Assembly: GCF_030166655.1 (NCBI RefSeq)
Contig: NZ_CP126446.1
Span: forward strand, 2,480,001-2,544,000
Reading direction: 5' to 3'
DNA from: Pontibacillus chungwhensis
GTDB lineage: Bacteria; Bacillota; Bacilli; Bacillales; BH030062
DNA length: 64,000 nt
Under the pieces are notes generated by a model, which searched no databases, was not told where the DNA came from, and saw nothing but the letters and a program-made list of their open reading frames with translations. A program made the translations under genes and the position numbers. Shown here in pieces: positions 60,579-64,000 of this stretch; positions within the stretch are counted from its first letter, which is position 1; the number at the start of each line of letters is the position of its first letter.

Positions 60579-61100
60579 ATGAAAAAATTAATAAAAAAAG
60601 CTCAGAAAGGAGACACAAAAGCATTCCTAAAGTTATTTAAAGAGTATGAAAGTATGTTATACAAAACAGCTTACCTGTATGTAAAAAATGAAGAAGATGC
60701 TTCAGATGTTGTACAAGAAGTAGCATTCAAGTCATTCAAGAATATAAACACTCTGAGAGAGCCTGACTATTTCAAGACTTGGATAATTAAAATAGCTATA
60801 AACTGCTCTTTAGACTGTATTAAAAACAATAAAAAAGTAGTTAATTTAGATCCTAACTATGATGATTTTATTAGCGATGGTAGAGAAGATCTTTCCTTTC
60901 CTATTTCAGTAAAAGACTTAATAGATGGACTTAATGAGAACGAAAAAAGCGTGGTCATACTCAAGTACTACTATGAATACACCTTTGAGGAAATTGCAGA
61001 TTTCATGGAGATTCCAATAGGGACTACAAAATCCCTTCTATATCGGTCACTAAAAAAATTAAAGGAAAGATATTATAAGGAGGAGCTTGGTCATGGGTAA
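60579..61100 (+). CDS. ECF-type RNA polymerase sigma factor
   Basis: A 173-residue sigma factor with region 2 (about 10-75: LFKEYESMLYKTAYLYVKNEEDASDVVQEVAFKSFKNI) and region 4 (about 118-168: LNENEKSVVILKYYYEYTFEEIADFMEIPIGTTKSLLYRSLKKLK). It resembles SigV/SigM-like extracytoplasmic function factors. The stop overlaps the start of the next gene, a membrane protein that should be its anti-sigma factor. The genes look unusually AT-rich by eye, suggesting acquisition. Confidence 0.9.
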   Translation: MKKLIKKAQKGDTKAFLKLFKEYESMLYKTAYLYVKNEEDASDVVQEVAFKSFKNINTLREPDYFKTWIIKIAINCSLDCIKNNKKVVNLDPNYDDFISDGREDLSFPISVKDLIDGLNENEKSVVILKYYYEYTFEEIADFMEIPIGTTKSLLYRSLKKLKERYYKEELGHG

Positions 61101-61821
61101 TAAAATTAAAGATGAAATAAATAAGATAAAAGTTCCTGAAGATCTTCACGAAAAGGCAACCATACAAGTTTTAAAAGCTAAAAAGGAGCAAAAATATAAA
61201 AGAAATAATAAACCTTTATTGGCTTTTGTAGCAGCAATAATTTTAAGTATTGGAGTTTGGGTAAGCCCCAATGTTCAAGCAGTTTTTAGTGGTTTATTCG
61301 AAGTTACCCAATATGATAAAGACAGTTCACTAGAATCCCCTTCTTTTGGAAATGGTTTTTCCAACCAAGATGTTTTTAAAACAGTAGAATTTGAGGGTAT
61401 TGAACAGGCTGAGAAGAAGTTTAGTTCTAATATTCCATTTCCAAGTAAACTTTCTGATCTTCATATTGCTCCATTTAGTACGATTTATCTAGATAAAAGC
61501 AACAAGGTAAATGGATACCAGGTTAATTTTCAATCCAAAGAAGAAGAAAACCAAAGCATTAGTGTTCATACAAGTAAGGCTCCAGGTGCTGAGCCAACTT
61601 TTAAAGCAAATACTTATGATGGAACTGCTATATCAGAAGAAGTTAATTTGGATGAGACAAAAGCAAAGATTTTCGGAGCAGATGGAATTGCATATGCCAT
61701 TTACCTTGAAAAGTCTGGATGGAAATTCATTATAACTATGGTTGAAAAAAATGACGAGAAAAGCCAATTCACCGAAGAAAAGAAGAAAAAACTTATTGAA
61801 ATTGCTAAAAGTATAGAATAG
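61093..61821 (+). CDS. membrane-bound anti-sigma factor-like protein
   Basis: A 242-residue protein with a cytosolic N-terminal segment (about 1-40), one membrane helix (about 44-62, PLLAFVAAIILSIGVWV) and a 180-residue extracytoplasmic domain, the layout of DUF4179/DUF4367-type anti-sigma factors. ATG at 61093 overlaps the sigma gene end by eight bases and follows AAGGAGGAG. It should hold the sigma factor inactive until an envelope signal arrives. No zinc-binding HxxxCxxC motif is seen. Confidence 0.8.
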   Translation: MGNKIKDEINKIKVPEDLHEKATIQVLKAKKEQKYKRNNKPLLAFVAAIILSIGVWVSPNVQAVFSGLFEVTQYDKDSSLESPSFGNGFSNQDVFKTVEFEGIEQAEKKFSSNIPFPSKLSDLHIAPFSTIYLDKSNKVNGYQVNFQSKEEENQSISVHTSKAPGAEPTFKANTYDGTAISEEVNLDETKAKIFGADGIAYAIYLEKSGWKFIITMVEKNDEKSQFTEEKKKKLIEIAKSIE

Positions 61822-61836
61822 TAGTTTATAAGAGCT

Positions 61837-61870
61837 CAAATGCCAGCAATTGATTGCTGGCATTTTTATA
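61837..61870 (+). terminator. rho-independent terminator
   Basis: AAATGCCAGCAA / TTGCTGGCATTT hairpin followed by TTATA after the anti-sigma gene. Confidence 0.9.
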
Positions 61871-62131
61871 TTTCCACTTATGGACCTTATAAAAAGCTTA
61901 TTAAGCTAAAAATAGTAACTGTAAAAAGTCTAAATAAAGCGTTGAAATAAGCTTACAAGCATCTGCACCTTTGCTTAAATTTTCGATCATTCTTCGAAAC
62001 GCAACGTGTGATTTTACCCACAATTCGCCGCTAAAGAATTAGCTTCCCATCGTTTTCGTGTAAAGGTCTATTGTCTAAATGTGGCAGGAAGGAGTATATG
62101 GACGTGTATGACTTGTACTTCATCTACGACC

Positions 62132-63298
62132 TTAAGGTAACGGAGTTACTTTCTCTTCTATATCTTCAAAGTATACTTTACACCAGGAAATAAATTTAAA
62201 GGCTTCATCGTCTAGAGCTAATTTTTTCACCTTACAATAATCCTCATACAAACCACCTTTACCATGAGATATTTCGTTTCTTATTTTACGTATCTCATCC
62301 AACCTCGCAGGAAGATCGTTGATATTTCCGGATATATATGGAAGTGAATTAATATGTAAATAGTCTACTATATTCTTCATCATTAGCTGCGGTCTTTCTT
62401 GCTTTTCTTTATGGTTAATCAATATTCTTAGCTCATTTTCAAAGATGCCGGTATAATAATTGATTATTCCATTGTATGAAGCTCTGCGCCTGGACTTTTC
62501 AGGCAATGCTTTTTCTTGAAATAAGGCTGTGGCTAATTGATCCTTAGAACTATCTTCCAACCCATGAAACGAATGGGCTAGTTTTTGATACTCATTATGT
62601 AATTCATCCAAGTGACAAAAGTTTAGTTCAACATATTCGTATACTTCTTGATCATCAGAATACTCATACTCCCAATTAACCAAGATTTCTTCTTGTTTTT
62701 CATTCGTATCTACATATAAATTAACCCAAGAGATATTACCTTTGTCGTCTGTTACTCCTTCTTTTATAGAACGATACGCAAAATCGTTGAGTACCTTCAT
62801 AGCACCGTAATCAGCCGTTTGCATATCAGACAACATCTCATATTCACCAAGACTCGATTCTGCTACTGTTCTTAGAATTCTTCGCTCGTTTTCGGATAAT
62901 GATGGCAAGCTAGCCGCTCTTTCTTCTACCAATTTCATCTCCCTATATGGATGCTTAATGCCCTTTAATTCTAGTATCTCTCTATTTACCTGAAAAAATT
63001 TATAAGTCATATCTTTAGAATTTGCTATTTCTAACAATTCTTTCGAGTTGAACTCAATGCCAAGATCGTTTATAGACTCTCTAGATAACCATACATTAAC
63101 TTGATCCAACTGCGCTAACACAAGCTCTTTAATTCCCATAGAACTATCATGCTTTGGCGCAACAAGATCAAACGCTTTATTCCCTTTCCCAGGTAATACC
63201 CCATTTTCGATATTGTTATTGTCCGATTCTAAACAACACTTTTTATACTTTCTCCCAGAACCACAGTGACATTTTTCATTTCGACCTATTAATCCCAT
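62132..63298 (-). CDS. SEC-C zinc-motif protein with C-terminal HEPN-like R-x4-H motif
   Basis: A 388-residue protein. The N-terminus is a SEC-C zinc motif, C10-x-C12...C21-C22 (RNEKCHCGSGRKYKKCC). The rest is helical and acidic. Near the C-terminus (about 325-350) a helix contains R340-N-E-I-S-H345 (RKIRNEISHG), the R-x4-H signature of HEPN RNases. ATG follows AAGGATGG. It is monocistronic with no antitoxin beside it. HEPN proteins with a SEC-C motif are mostly uncharacterised; a role in RNA cleavage under stress or phage attack is inference. Confidence 0.7.
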   Translation of the reverse strand: MGLIGRNEKCHCGSGRKYKKCCLESDNNNIENGVLPGKGNKAFDLVAPKHDSSMGIKELVLAQLDQVNVWLSRESINDLGIEFNSKELLEIANSKDMTYKFFQVNREILELKGIKHPYREMKLVEERAASLPSLSENERRILRTVAESSLGEYEMLSDMQTADYGAMKVLNDFAYRSIKEGVTDDKGNISWVNLYVDTNEKQEEILVNWEYEYSDDQEVYEYVELNFCHLDELHNEYQKLAHSFHGLEDSSKDQLATALFQEKALPEKSRRRASYNGIINYYTGIFENELRILINHKEKQERPQLMMKNIVDYLHINSLPYISGNINDLPARLDEIRKIRNEISHGKGGLYEDYCKVKKLALDDEAFKFISWCKVYFEDIEEKVTPLP

Positions 63299-63531
63299 TC
63301 AACCATCCTTTTTTTCCTACTTTAGCAACATTATTGTATTAATATAACAGAAAAACACCTACTTTATCATAGCATTTTCTTGATACATACTTCACAAGAA
63401 AAGAATTAAAGGTCAAATTATTTATTATTACCTTTAACTCCACCCCATTTACACCAAATGTACTACAACTTCCCCCTTTCCACCATTGACCCCGATGCTA
63501 TACTGTAAAGAAAAACTCGAGGTGACACCTA

Positions 63532-64000
63532 TGAACCTAACCGAATCCCTAGGGCAAGAAATCATTGATCGCTTATCCACCTATATCGACGTCCCTATCA
63601 ATCTCATGAACCCAAAAGGCATCATTATCGCAAGTACCAATAAAAACCGTATGCATCGTCTGCACGAAGGAGCGAAGCAAGTCGTAAGTACCCACGCTCC
63701 TTGTACGATCTACCCAAACGATTTAAAACACTATAAGAATACGCAAGCTGGAGTAAACCTTCCTGTCTTTCACCGGGGGAGATTAACGGGTGTTGTTGGG
63801 TTAACTGGGCACCCGGATGACGTAATGCAGGCTGCCGGGATGACTCAGGGGTCTGTTGAGATAACGCTTGATCAAATTTATTTGCAGCGACAAGCGTTTT
63901 ATGAAGAGCGGCAATGGATTCAGTGGTTGAACAAGGTCTTAGAGAATTCAGCGGAGCATGATGAGGCGTTGTTACAAGAAGCTGAGAATACGTTCCGCGT
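63532..64000 (+). CDS. CdaR-like sugar-diacid-recognition regulator (3' end cut by window)
   Basis: The frame opens at ATG 63532, six bases after GAGGTGA, and runs to the window edge without a stop. The visible 156 residues begin with the diacid-recognition domain (IDRLSTYIDVPINLMNPKGIIIAS...RLHEGAKQVV and FHRGRLTGVVGLTG). Full-length members also have a PucR-type HTH and activate genes for glycerate or sugar-diacid use. The effector of this one and its targets lie beyond the window. Confidence 0.85.

Noticed and set aside
1-64000. CRISPR array, tRNA or rRNA genes, prophage
   Set aside because: No regularly spaced repeats, no tRNA-like cloverleaf sequences noticed, no phage structural or integrase genes in any frame read.

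Overview
The window comes from a spore-forming, low-GC Bacillota of the family Bacillaceae; the style of the genes suggests a Halobacillus/Pontibacillus-like bacterium, but the genus is inference. The signs are strong AGGAGG-type ribosome binding sites with frequent GTG/TTG starts, a SAM (S-box) riboswitch, a tyrosyl T-box, a perfect CcpA cre site, Fur boxes of the 7-1-7 type, RsbR-type stressosome and LCP proteins, YjzC proteins, and a sigma-K-like promoter before a Tyr/Pro-rich cupin. No rRNA, tRNA, CRISPR array, prophage or intact insertion sequence was seen. The left edge cuts a YczE/YitT-like membrane protein and the right edge cuts a CdaR-like sugar-diacid regulator.

1-11 kb is housekeeping: GNAT acetyltransferase, SAM-riboswitch-controlled homocysteine methyltransferase, two small membrane proteins (one probably starting at a rare ATT codon), 2Fe-2S ferredoxin, DinG/YpvA-type Fe-S helicase, metallophosphoesterase, LytR-CpsA-Psr protein, the spore-type cupin, an RluA pseudouridine synthase with a YhcU-like partner, and an RsbR paralogue.

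11.2-20.7 kb holds the most coherent system: one nine-gene minus-strand operon behind a near-consensus sigma-A promoter and a perfect cre site. It encodes a TrpXYZ-like ABC importer (lipoprotein, permease, ATPase), an FlK-like hotdog thioesterase, an amino-acid dehydrogenase with phenylalanine-dehydrogenase-type specificity residues, and a full E1alpha/E1beta/E2/E3 2-oxoacid dehydrogenase. Together they could import an aromatic (or branched) amino acid, deaminate it, oxidatively decarboxylate the 2-oxoacid to an acyl-CoA and release the free acid, for example Phe to phenylpyruvate to phenylacetyl-CoA to phenylacetate.

20.9-33.7 kb is mixed: nitronate-monooxygenase-like protein, gamma-carbonic anhydrase, a GNAT/pentapeptide-repeat fusion, tandem yjzC genes, a metallophosphoesterase with a VOC protein, a divergent iron-regulated pair (three Fur boxes; flavodoxin and IDEAL-like protein on one side, an unknown protein on the other), lipoproteins, a DUF3137 protein, a 125-bp element with terminal inverted repeats, and a VOC-MFS-lipoprotein operon.

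33.9-44.6 kb: T-box tyrS, a 711-residue beta-helix/HYR protein, a TetR-MFS-hydrolase operon with two matching palindromic operators, an HxlR regulator next to a catechol-dioxygenase-like VOC protein, and a YibE/F pair. 44.7-60 kb: MscS channel, beta-lactamase-fold hydrolase, a 56-residue membrane protein, thioredoxin-reductase-like flavoprotein, a five-gene BcrAB-like ABC transporter plus two-component system, Fe-alcohol dehydrogenase, an HTH-desulfoferrodoxin-like fusion with an internal ribosome binding site, DUF2785, a second nitronate monooxygenase, VOC, DUF4386 and a Crp-type regulator. 60-64 kb looks AT-rich by eye and more accessory: an ECF sigma/anti-sigma pair and a SEC-C protein ending in a HEPN-like R-x4-H motif.
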